Source: an uncultured Clostridia bacterium
GTDB lineage: Bacteria; Bacillota; Clostridia; Christensenellales; CAG-917
Reading direction: 5' to 3'
DNA: 5,824 bases
NCBI GenBank assembly: GCA_947174215.1
Contig: CAMWIB010000074.1
Span: 1-5,824, forward strand
Positions 1-4,940 of this stretch are shown piece after piece. The stretch's first letter is position 1. Every line of letters begins with the position of its first letter. Made by a program: the position numbers and the translations under genes. The notes beneath the pieces were generated by a model. That model did not search any database, had not been told where the DNA came from, and was given only the letters and a program-made list of their open reading frames with translations.

Positions 1-1
1 G

Positions 2-2167
2 ATAAGAGATATCGACAAAAAGACGGTTGACTTCTATCCCAACTTCGACGATACGCGCGAACAGCCCGTTGTACTTCCTTCTCGCTTCCCCAACCTGCTT
101 GTAAACGGTTCTGACGGTATCGCAGTCGGTATGGCGACGTCCATTCCGCCTCACAACCTCGGCGAAGTTATAGACGCTACGGTAGCGCTTATGAAGAATC
201 CCGACGCGACCGTTGACGAGCTTATGGAGTTTATTCCCGCTCCCGACTTCCCCACAGGCGCGCTTATCCTCGGCAGAAACACGATAAAGCAGGCGTACCG
301 CACTGGCCGCGGTATGGCAATACTTCGCGCTAAGGCGGAGATTGAGGAGCTTGCAAACGGCAAGAGCCGTATCGTAGTTACGGAAATTCCTTATCAGGTC
401 AACAAGGCAAAGCTCATCGAAACCATTGCGGACCAAGTAAAGGATAAACGCCTTGAAGGTATTGCTGACCTTAGAGAAGAAACCGACCGTCACGGTATGC
501 GTATCGTTATCGAACTGAAAAAGGACGCTAACGCGCAGGTATTGCTCAATCAGCTCTACAAGCAGACCGCAATGCAGACCAATTTCAGTATGATACTGCT
601 TGCGCTCGTGGACGGCGTACCCCGCATTCTCAACCTCAAAGAGATTTTGGAGAGCTATATTACTCACCAGAAGGACGTTATCGTGCGCCGTACGGCATTC
701 GACCTCGCAAAAGCGCAGGAAAGAGAGCATATCCTTCTCGGCTTGCATATTGCGATTGAAAACGTTGACGCTATCATCAAATTGCTCAAAAAGTCCCTCG
801 ACCGTCAGGACGCTATCCTCAAACTTATGGAACGCTATAAGCTGTCCGAAAAGCAGTCAGCGGCAATCCTCGATATGCGTCTGCAACGTTTGACAGGTCT
901 TGAAGTAGAGAAGATAAATCTTGAACTTGGCGAACTCAAAAAGCAGATTGAATATTATAACTTCGTACTTTCTCACGACGAGGAAGTCCGCGCTATCATA
1001 ATCAAGGAGTTGACGGATATCAAGGCGCAGTACGGCACCGCAAGACGCTCCGTCCTCACCTACGACTACGGCGATATCGATATCGAAGACCTCATCGAGC
1101 AAGAGGACGTTGTTATCTCAATGACTCACGGCGGCTATATCAAGCGTATCCCCGTTTCCGAGTACAAGGCTCAGCACCGCGGCGGTATGGGTATTACCGC
1201 TCACAAGGCTAAGGACGACGACTTCGTGGAGAAGATATTCACCGCAAATACGCACGAGCGCCTGATGTTCTTCACAAACCTCGGAAAAGTATTCACTTTG
1301 AAAGCCTACGAGATACCCGAGGCAAGCCGCAACGCTCGCGGCAGAGCGGCAGTCAACCTCTTGCAGTTGGAGCAAGGAGAGCGCATTCAGGCATTCTTGA
1401 AGTTGCCCGAGGATAGGGAAGGCAAATTCCTTATGCTCGCCACAAAGCAAGGTCTTATCAAGAAGATGGCGCTTAAAGAGTTTGAATCAATCAAGCGTAA
1501 CGGTAAGATTGCAATTAAGTTCAACGATGGCGACGAGCTTATCGACGCAGTCGTCACCGACGGCAATAGCGAGCTTATCGTAGCTTCAAGCACGGGTATG
1601 AGTATCCACTTCCACGAAAACGACGTACGTCCTATGGGTAGAACGGCGGCGGGCGTCAAGGCTATGAACCTGCCAAAGACCGGAAGACTCGTAGCATTCA
1701 CCGCAGTCAAAGAAGGAGATGAGATTTTGACCGTAACATCTGGCGGCTACGGCAAGCGCAGTGACCTTGCAGATTATCCGTTGCAGGGCAGAGCAGGTAA
1801 GGGCGTAAAGGCTGGCGTATTCAACAAGACAACCGGCTCGCTCGTGTGCCTGACCGTCATCCCAGAAGATACGGATATCATGATGATTACAAACACAGGC
1901 GTCATCATCAGAGTCGTCGCTGACGAGATTAGCAAGATTGGCAGAGCAACGCAAGGCGTGCGCATTATGAAGATTAAAGGCAACAAGATTAACGTCATGG
2001 CTGTCGCGCTCACGCCACACGAGGATGAGGAGGAAGAAACGCAGGAAGGTGAAGTCGCAGGCGTAGAAAACGCGGAGAGCGTTGCTGTTGAGGAACCGAC
2101 CTCCGAGCTTGACTTCACTCCCGAAGAGCATACCACCGAATCCAACTTCGAGGACGACGACATTTAA
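2..2167 (+). CDS. gyrA: DNA gyrase subunit A, 5'-truncated by the window edge
   Basis: GyrA is the DNA breakage-reunion and wrapping subunit of gyrase (A2B2), which introduces negative supercoils using ATP hydrolysed by GyrB. The frame is open from base 2 and reads into the conserved PNLLVNGSDGIAVGMATSIPPHNLGEVID segment in pieces (bases about 92-178). 721 residues are present. By alignment to E. coli about 134 are missing, including the active-site Tyr122 and the quinolone-resistance region. Visible parts are the tower domain, the coiled-coil/C-gate region with MRLQRLTGLE (bases about 874-903), and the C-terminal beta-pinwheel starting near base 1080 with its GyrA box QHRGGMG (1172-1192). 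Later blades carry GRTAAGVKAM, GRAGKGVKAG and GRATQGVRIM. The protein ends in a highly acidic tail of about 50 residues from base about 2015, rich in Glu/Asp, as in several GyrA proteins where it tunes DNA wrapping. ParC is the main alternative. The complete pinwheel, box and acidic tail favour GyrA. A hairpin terminator follows the stop. Confidence 0.95.
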   Translation: MRDIDKKTVDFYPNFDDTREQPVVLPSRFPNLLVNGSDGIAVGMATSIPPHNLGEVIDATVALMKNPDATVDELMEFIPAPDFPTGALILGRNTIKQAYRTGRGMAILRAKAEIEELANGKSRIVVTEIPYQVNKAKLIETIADQVKDKRLEGIADLREETDRHGMRIVIELKKDANAQVLLNQLYKQTAMQTNFSMILLALVDGVPRILNLKEILESYITHQKDVIVRRTAFDLAKAQEREHILLGLHIAIENVDAIIKLLKKSLDRQDAILKLMERYKLSEKQSAAILDMRLQRLTGLEVEKINLELGELKKQIEYYNFVLSHDEEVRAIIIKELTDIKAQYGTARRSVLTYDYGDIDIEDLIEQEDVVISMTHGGYIKRIPVSEYKAQHRGGMGITAHKAKDDDFVEKIFTANTHERLMFFTNLGKVFTLKAYEIPEASRNARGRAAVNLLQLEQGERIQAFLKLPEDREGKFLMLATKQGLIKKMALKEFESIKRNGKIAIKFNDGDELIDAVVTDGNSELIVASSTGMSIHFHENDVRPMGRTAAGVKAMNLPKTGRLVAFTAVKEGDEILTVTSGGYGKRSDLADYPLQGRAGKGVKAGVFNKTTGSLVCLTVIPEDTDIMMITNTGVIIRVVADEISKIGRATQGVRIMKIKGNKINVMAVALTPHEDEEEETQEGEVAGVENAESVAVEEPTSELDFTPEEHTTESNFEDDDI

Positions 2168-2196
2168 TACTGTGAATCAGTAATAAATCAAAACCT

Positions 2197-2250
2197 AAAT
2201 TATGACAAAACGACAGAGTAAAATCTGTCGTTTTTGTTTGTCATAATTTT
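2197..2250. terminator. Long hairpin terminator between convergent genes, probably bidirectional
   Basis: An inner stem of 11 bp pairs AAAACGACAGA (2207-2217) with TCTGTCGTTTT (2224-2234) around the 6-nt loop GTAAAA. An outer stem pairs AAATTATGAC (2197-2206) with GTCATAATTT (2240-2249), separated by a 5-nt bulge at 2235-2239. In the plus direction the inner stem is followed by TTTTTGTTTG, which fits intrinsic termination of gyrA 30 nt after its stop. Read on the minus strand, the same stem is followed by TTTTGTC, so it could also stop transcripts coming from the convergent nucleosidase gene, although it lies about 100 nt beyond that stop codon. The U-tract is better on the plus side, so termination of gyrA is the firmer claim. 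Confidence 0.85.
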
Positions 2251-2331
2251 AATGTGATTTTTCAATAATTATAGTTTATAATACTTAATTGACATAATAA
2301 AACCAGTCTTTAAGCATATTTAGCTTTTTTA

Positions 2332-3057
2332 TTAGCTTTGTTTTATCGGCGGCAACGGCTTTATAGAACCCGTCACAGCGGCAAGCACAGCAGGCAGTAT
2401 TTCCTCATACTTGCTAAGTCCTTTTTTGACAACCTCGTCAAAGCTGACAGGTGCGGAATCGTCCGCCTTGTCGGATACCACCTTGATTGAAAGAAGAGGC
2501 ACTCCGTTTCTCTCGCTTGCAAGCGCAAGTCCCGCAAGCTCCATTTCACAAATATCGCAACCAAACTCCTCTGACAGCACACGCTTGCGCTCAGAGGTTG
2601 CAACAAACACGTCACCGCTTGCCACAGCCACCTTACGCATAGGTTTACCTAACGCCGCAAGCACACGGTTTATAAGATTCTCGTCCAAATAGAAATATAT
2701 ATCGTCGTTCTCGAAATACTGTCCAACCTTCGTCCCGTCTATTGCAGAAGTGTCAAATTGGTAGTGACACACTTTGTCTGCTATGACAAGCTCGCCTACG
2801 CCAATCTTTGGATTGAGAGTTCCCACAAATCCGAAGTTGAGTATAACCTCTACGTCAAACAAATCAACGAGCATTTGCGCCGTCATCGCCGCGCGTATCT
2901 CGCCTACGCCGCCCGTTGCAAGATATATCGTATTCTCGCCAATCACAATCTTTCTAATATGTACGCCGTGTATCGTGCTTTCGTCAACTATGTTACCAAG
3001 CTTCTGATATATCGGCAGAGTTTCCTGCGCCATTGCGGTTATAATTGCTATTCTCAT
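2332..3057 (-). CDS. mtnN: MTA/SAH nucleosidase family protein (purine nucleoside phosphorylase superfamily)
   Basis: This 241-residue cytosolic protein aligns end to end with E. coli MtnN/Pfs, which hydrolyses 5'-methylthioadenosine and S-adenosylhomocysteine to adenine plus the ribosyl thio-product. Conserved residues are Glu12 (in ITAMAQE, residues 6-12), the glycine-rich ATGGVGEIRAA (47-57), EMEL at 171-174 with catalytic Glu173 (E. coli Glu174), and SDKADD with Asp196 (E. coli Asp197), followed by SFDE as in E. coli. Two positions differ: Phe77 sits where E. coli has Ser76, and Lys192 replaces Arg193. A segment HYQFDTSAIDG (98-108) differs from the E. coli version and suggests a separate Bacillota subfamily. 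The family call is firm. The exact substrate is inferred, and another nucleosidase specificity is possible. The start is fixed by AAAGGAG (3063-3069) 5 nt upstream of the ATG. It is transcribed divergently from rsmG and converges on gyrA. Confidence 0.88.
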   Translation of the reverse strand: MRIAIITAMAQETLPIYQKLGNIVDESTIHGVHIRKIVIGENTIYLATGGVGEIRAAMTAQMLVDLFDVEVILNFGFVGTLNPKIGVGELVIADKVCHYQFDTSAIDGTKVGQYFENDDIYFYLDENLINRVLAALGKPMRKVAVASGDVFVATSERKRVLSEEFGCDICEMELAGLALASERNGVPLLSIKVVSDKADDSAPVSFDEVVKKGLSKYEEILPAVLAAVTGSIKPLPPIKQS

Positions 3058-3062
3058 ACTCG

Positions 3063-3069
3063 CTCCTTT
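3063..3069 (-). promoter_or_regulatory. Shine-Dalgarno site of the nucleosidase gene
   Basis: Read on the minus strand the site is AAAGGAG, ending 5 nt before the ATG at 3057-3055. It is a strong ribosome binding site and decides the start. It lies between repeat unit 1 and the start-codon unit of the leader array, so binding of anything to the array could mask it. Confidence 0.85.
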
Positions 3070-3097
3070 CGATATTTCTCATAATCGCGCACTATAT

Positions 3098-3169
3098 TTA
3101 GTTCTTTCTCGTAATCACTCTTTGATGAGATTTCTCTAAATCACACTTGAATATTTCGAAATTTTCCAT
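3098..3169 (-). CDS. Possible 23-codon upstream ORF in the nucleosidase leader
   Basis: An ATG inside the first repeat unit (3169-3167) opens 23 codons ending in TAA at 3100-3098, reading MENFEIFKCDLEKSHQRV and then ITRKN. The ATG lies 12 nt after the -10 box, so it would sit only about 5-6 nt from the predicted mRNA 5' end with no Shine-Dalgarno sequence. That is similar to the leaderless arrangement seen for rsmG and parA. The peptide resembles nothing I recognise, and the ORF ends 40 nt before the nucleosidase ATG. It may be a leader peptide, or simply a chance open frame in a short stretch. Confidence 0.2.
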   Translation of the reverse strand: MENFEIFKCDLEKSHQRVITRKN

Positions 3170-3181
3170 AATCGCACCGTT

Positions 3182-3210
3182 ATTATAGCACCCTTATTTT
3201 AAGATTTCAA
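3182..3210 (-). promoter_or_regulatory. Sigma-A type promoter of the nucleosidase gene
   Basis: Read on the minus strand, TTGAAA (3210-3205) is followed after exactly 17 bp by a perfect TATAAT (3187-3182), preceded by TGC to make an extended -10. Transcription should start near 3175, giving a leader of about 118 nt that contains the repeat array. The match to consensus is the best in the window. Confidence 0.8.
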
Positions 3211-3215
3211 TATAC

Positions 3216-3244
3216 TTGCTTTATGGCTTGATAACTGCTATGAT
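3216..3244 (+). promoter_or_regulatory. Promoter of rsmG, placed for a leaderless transcript
   Basis: TTGCTT (3216-3221), a 17-bp spacer and TATGAT (3239-3244) preceded by TGC (extended -10). The predicted start point, 6-7 nt after the -10, coincides with the rsmG ATG at 3251. Its -35 box is 5 bp from the -35 box of the divergent nucleosidase promoter, so two polymerases could hardly bind together. Confidence 0.65.
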
Positions 3245-3250
3245 AAATTT

Positions 3251-3943
3251 ATGCAAAAGCAAGAGGTACTAAAAGAGTATTTATCCCAGATTGGTATAGA
3301 GCTTCAAGACGAGAAAACCGCCTTGCTTTTGGCGTTTTGCGATAACGTGCTTGAAACAAACAAAAAATTCAACCTTACGGCAATTACAGACTATGATGAG
3401 TTTTTGATAAAACACGTGACGGATTCGCTTGTTGGTTTAAGTGAGATTCCAAGCAATTCTAAGCTTTGCGACGTAGGGGCAGGGGCAGGCTTTCCGTCTA
3501 TGCCAATCGCAATATCCCGCGACGACGTACGCGTGACCGCGCTTGACTCAACCGCAAAGAAGATGAATTTTATTGCGGACAGCGCAAAAACTCTTGGCGT
3601 AAACAATATCAAAACAATTGCGGGAAGAGCAGAAGAGCAACGCGCTTTGTTTGGAACCTTTGATATAGTGACAGCGCGCGCCGTATCCGCACTTCCGATT
3701 CTACTTGAACTTTGTATTCCGCTATTAAAAGTAGGCGGTCGCTTTCTTGCGTATAAAGCAAACGAAAGCGAACTTAATGATTGCAAAAACGCACTTAAAA
3801 CCCTTAATACTGAATTTATCCACACAAAAACCGCATCTCTTCCAAACGGTGACGGAAGATGTATTCTCGTCTTTGAAAAGACGGCAAAGACGGACGGTAA
3901 ATATCCCCGTCAATACGGTGCAATAAAGAAAAAGCCGTTGTAA
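3251..3943 (+). CDS. rsmG: 16S rRNA (guanine527-N7)-methyltransferase RsmG
   Basis: RsmG (GidB) is a cytosolic SAM-dependent enzyme that methylates N7 of G527 in the 530 loop of 16S rRNA. In Bacteria its loss gives low-level streptomycin resistance. The 230-residue protein has family length. In order it shows NLTAI (41-45), KHVTDS (54-59), the SAM-binding loop CDVGAGAGFPSMP (73-85), ALDSTAKKMNF (97-107), GRAEE (125-129), TARAVSALP (141-149), YKA (168-170) and the basic tail KYPRQYGAIKKKPL (217-230). By eye R126, R143 and K169 match E. coli R123, R139 and K165. The ATG at 3251 is the first start after an in-frame TAA at 3200, and no Shine-Dalgarno sequence precedes it. The promoter position suggests translation from a leaderless mRNA. 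The neighbour order rsmG-parA-parB is typical of Bacillota, here with gyrA and a nucleosidase upstream instead of mnmG. Confidence 0.95.
   Translation: MQKQEVLKEYLSQIGIELQDEKTALLLAFCDNVLETNKKFNLTAITDYDEFLIKHVTDSLVGLSEIPSNSKLCDVGAGAGFPSMPIAISRDDVRVTALDSTAKKMNFIADSAKTLGVNNIKTIAGRAEEQRALFGTFDIVTARAVSALPILLELCIPLLKVGGRFLAYKANESELNDCKNALKTLNTEFIHTKTASLPNGDGRCILVFEKTAKTDGKYPRQYGAIKKKPL
3816..3824 (+). other. Perfect DnaA-box match inside rsmG
   Basis: TTATCCACA matches the strict DnaA-box consensus TTATNCACA. It is isolated: the only near match I saw is TGTGAATCA at 2171-2179 (one mismatch on the opposite strand). A single box inside a coding region may be chance, but the neighbourhood is of an origin-proximal type. 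Confidence 0.25.
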
Positions 3944-4029
3944 TTTAACGTAATTTATTTTATTTCATATTTATTTGACGTAAATTTTCATTATTATAAA
4001 CCGCACAATAGTTTGCCGACTGTTCACAT

Positions 4030-4063
4030 TGCATTTAATTTACTAATGCGAATTTTTATTTTT
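4030..4063 (+). terminator. Weak hairpin plus T-rich run after rsmG
   Basis: GCATT (4031-4035) can pair with AATGC (4045-4049), with one extra T-G wobble at 4030/4050, around a 9-nt loop. A T-rich run (ATTTTTATTTTT) follows. It lies 87 nt past the rsmG stop. The stem is short and A+T rich, so termination here is only a possibility. No better terminator is visible in 3944-4164, an A+T-rich spacer with no credible gene. Confidence 0.3.
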
Positions 4064-4091
4064 GAGTCATTTCATAGTTACAAAATATAAA
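4062..4091 (+). promoter_or_regulatory. Possible upstream promoter for parAB
   Basis: TTGAGT (4062-4067), an 18-bp spacer and TATAAA (4086-4091) would start transcription near 4098 and give parA a leader of about 67 nt. It lies in very A+T-rich DNA, where such matches arise easily, and no Shine-Dalgarno sequence precedes the parA ATG to benefit from that leader. Confidence 0.25.
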
Positions 4092-4129
4092 TTATCTTTG
4101 AAATAGAAAATAATTTATTATGTACTTCC

Positions 4130-4158
4130 TTGAAAATTATACGGCTTTGTGTTACACT
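4130..4158 (+). promoter_or_regulatory. Promoter of parAB, placed for a leaderless transcript
   Basis: TTGAAA (4130-4135), a 17-bp spacer and TACACT (4153-4158) preceded by TGT (extended -10). The -10 ends 6 nt before the parA ATG at 4165, exactly as for rsmG, so the predicted start point falls on the start codon. Confidence 0.6.
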
Positions 4159-4164
4159 CTTTCT

Positions 4165-4929
4165 ATGGCTTCGATAATTTCGTTTTCAAATCAAAAGGGC
4201 GGCGTTGGAAAAACAACGACTTGCGTAAACCTTGCAACCGCACTTGCCTTGCGTGGCAAGCGTGTGCTTATCGTGGACTTTGACGCTCAGTGCAATGCTT
4301 CAAGCGCACTCGGCGAGTTTGATAAGCAACCTAAGCATTCAGTATACAGCGTGCTTTGCGATAATCTCGACGCAAAACAGGCGATAAGAAAGACTGATAT
4401 TGAAACTCTCAGTTTCATTCCTTCATCGTGCGACCTCGCGGGTGCGGAATTGGAACTTTCACAAATCGTCATCGGAAGAGAGCGCGTGCTTCAAGATAAG
4501 CTTTCAGAGGTTGAGGGTGATTTCGATTATATTTTTATCGACTGCCCGCCGTCGCTCGGACTTCTCACCGTAAACGCGCTTACCGCTTCAAACGGCGTCA
4601 TTGTGCCAATACAGAGTGAGTATTACGCGCTCGAAGGTCTTAGCCAGATGATGAATACGATAAAGCTTGTCAAAAAGTTCCTTAATAAAGAACTGGAAGT
4701 CGTCGGTGTAGTTCTTACGATGTTTGACGGAAGGTCAAAGCTTGCAAAGGGCGTACTCGATGAAATATTGAAGGTATTTGGCAACAAGGTATATGATACG
4801 AAAATTCCGCGTAATATTCGTCTTGCCGAAGCACCAAGCTACGGTAAGCCAGTTGCGCTATATGATAAGAGATGCGCGGGGGCGCTCGCATACGACGCGC
4901 TTGCGGAAGAATTTTTGTCAAAAGAATAA
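4165..4929 (+). CDS. parA: Chromosome-partitioning ATPase ParA/Soj
   Basis: ParA/Soj is a cytosolic, nucleoid-binding ATPase that works with ParB on origin segregation. In Bacillus it also regulates DnaA. The 254-residue protein has the deviant Walker A QKGGVGKTT (10-18, signature Lys11, catalytic-loop Lys16), Walker A' with Asp40 in DFDAQCNAS (38-46), Walker B YIFIDCPPSLGLLT (122-135), PIQSEYYALEGLSQ (148-161) and IPRNIRLAEAPSYGKP (214-229). Arg190 and Arg219 correspond to the DNA-binding arginines of Soj. The usual DPQGN is DAQCN here. The ATG at 4165 is preferred over an in-frame ATG at 4120: from 4165 the numbering of G12, K16 and D40 equals Soj, and the extra 15 residues (MYFLENYTALCYTLS) look like read-through of the promoter. 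No Shine-Dalgarno sequence precedes either. parB follows after 11 nt, so the two form an operon. Confidence 0.95.
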   Translation: MASIISFSNQKGGVGKTTTCVNLATALALRGKRVLIVDFDAQCNASSALGEFDKQPKHSVYSVLCDNLDAKQAIRKTDIETLSFIPSSCDLAGAELELSQIVIGRERVLQDKLSEVEGDFDYIFIDCPPSLGLLTVNALTASNGVIVPIQSEYYALEGLSQMMNTIKLVKKFLNKELEVVGVVLTMFDGRSKLAKGVLDEILKVFGNKVYDTKIPRNIRLAEAPSYGKPVALYDKRCAGALAYDALAEEFLSKE

Positions 4930-4930
4930 T

Positions 4931-4936
4931 GAGGTG
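4931..4936 (+). promoter_or_regulatory. Shine-Dalgarno site of parB
   Basis: GAGGTG lies 4 nt before the parB ATG, in the 11-nt gap after the parA stop. It shows that internal operon genes here use ordinary Shine-Dalgarno initiation, in contrast to the promoter-proximal parA and rsmG. Confidence 0.75.
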
Positions 4937-4940
4937 AATT

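Larger units (their letters stand above)
3049..3175 (-). repeat. Five-unit degenerate direct repeat in the nucleosidase mRNA leader
   Basis: On the minus strand a 15-nt motif with consensus GYGATTATGAGAAAT recurs at 3175-3161 (GCGATTATGGAAAAT), 3144-3130 (GTGATTTAGAGAAAT), 3118-3104 (GTGATTACGAGAAAG), 3088-3074 (GCGATTATGAGAAAT) and 3063-3049 (GCGAGTATGAGAATA). Unit starts are spaced 31, 26, 30 and 25 nt. The last unit spans the nucleosidase start codon and the first begins at the predicted transcription start, so the array fills the leader. Similarity between the unit at 3175 and the unit at 3088 extends past the motif: 3154-3177 and 3067-3090 match at 20 of 24 positions. The unit at 3144 can fold as GATTT-AGAG-AAATC. 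Function is unknown. Candidates are repeated binding sites for a protein acting on DNA or RNA, or remnants of repeated duplication of the start region. Confidence 0.6.

Noticed and set aside
1586..2131. 181-codon antisense open frame within gyrA
   Set aside because: It is a shadow of the highly conserved gyrA coding frame, with no ribosome site or recognisable domain.
2289..2294. Perfect TTGACA -35 box in the gyrA/nucleosidase spacer
   Set aside because: No acceptable -10 lies 16-18 bp downstream and there is no plus-strand gene to serve.
2758..3084. Plus-strand open frame of 108 codons over the nucleosidase gene
   Set aside because: It is antisense to a gene with conserved catalytic motifs, has unlikely composition and resembles no family.
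3049..3175. CRISPR array
   Set aside because: Units are 15 nt, degenerate, unequally spaced and too close together, and no cas gene is present.
3058..3181. SAH or SAM riboswitch in the nucleosidase leader
   Set aside because: No recognisable conserved core, pseudoknot or terminator/anti-terminator pair could be found; only short local hairpins and the repeat array are visible.
3409..3424. CACGTG core inside rsmG (3413-3418) resembling the centre of parS
   Set aside because: The flanks (TAAAA and ACGGA) do not match TGTTT and AAACA, and the bases encode the conserved KHVTD segment of RsmG.
4120..4164. Longer ParA with 15 extra N-terminal residues
   Set aside because: No Shine-Dalgarno sequence precedes it, the extension covers the promoter, and the 4165 start matches Soj numbering exactly.
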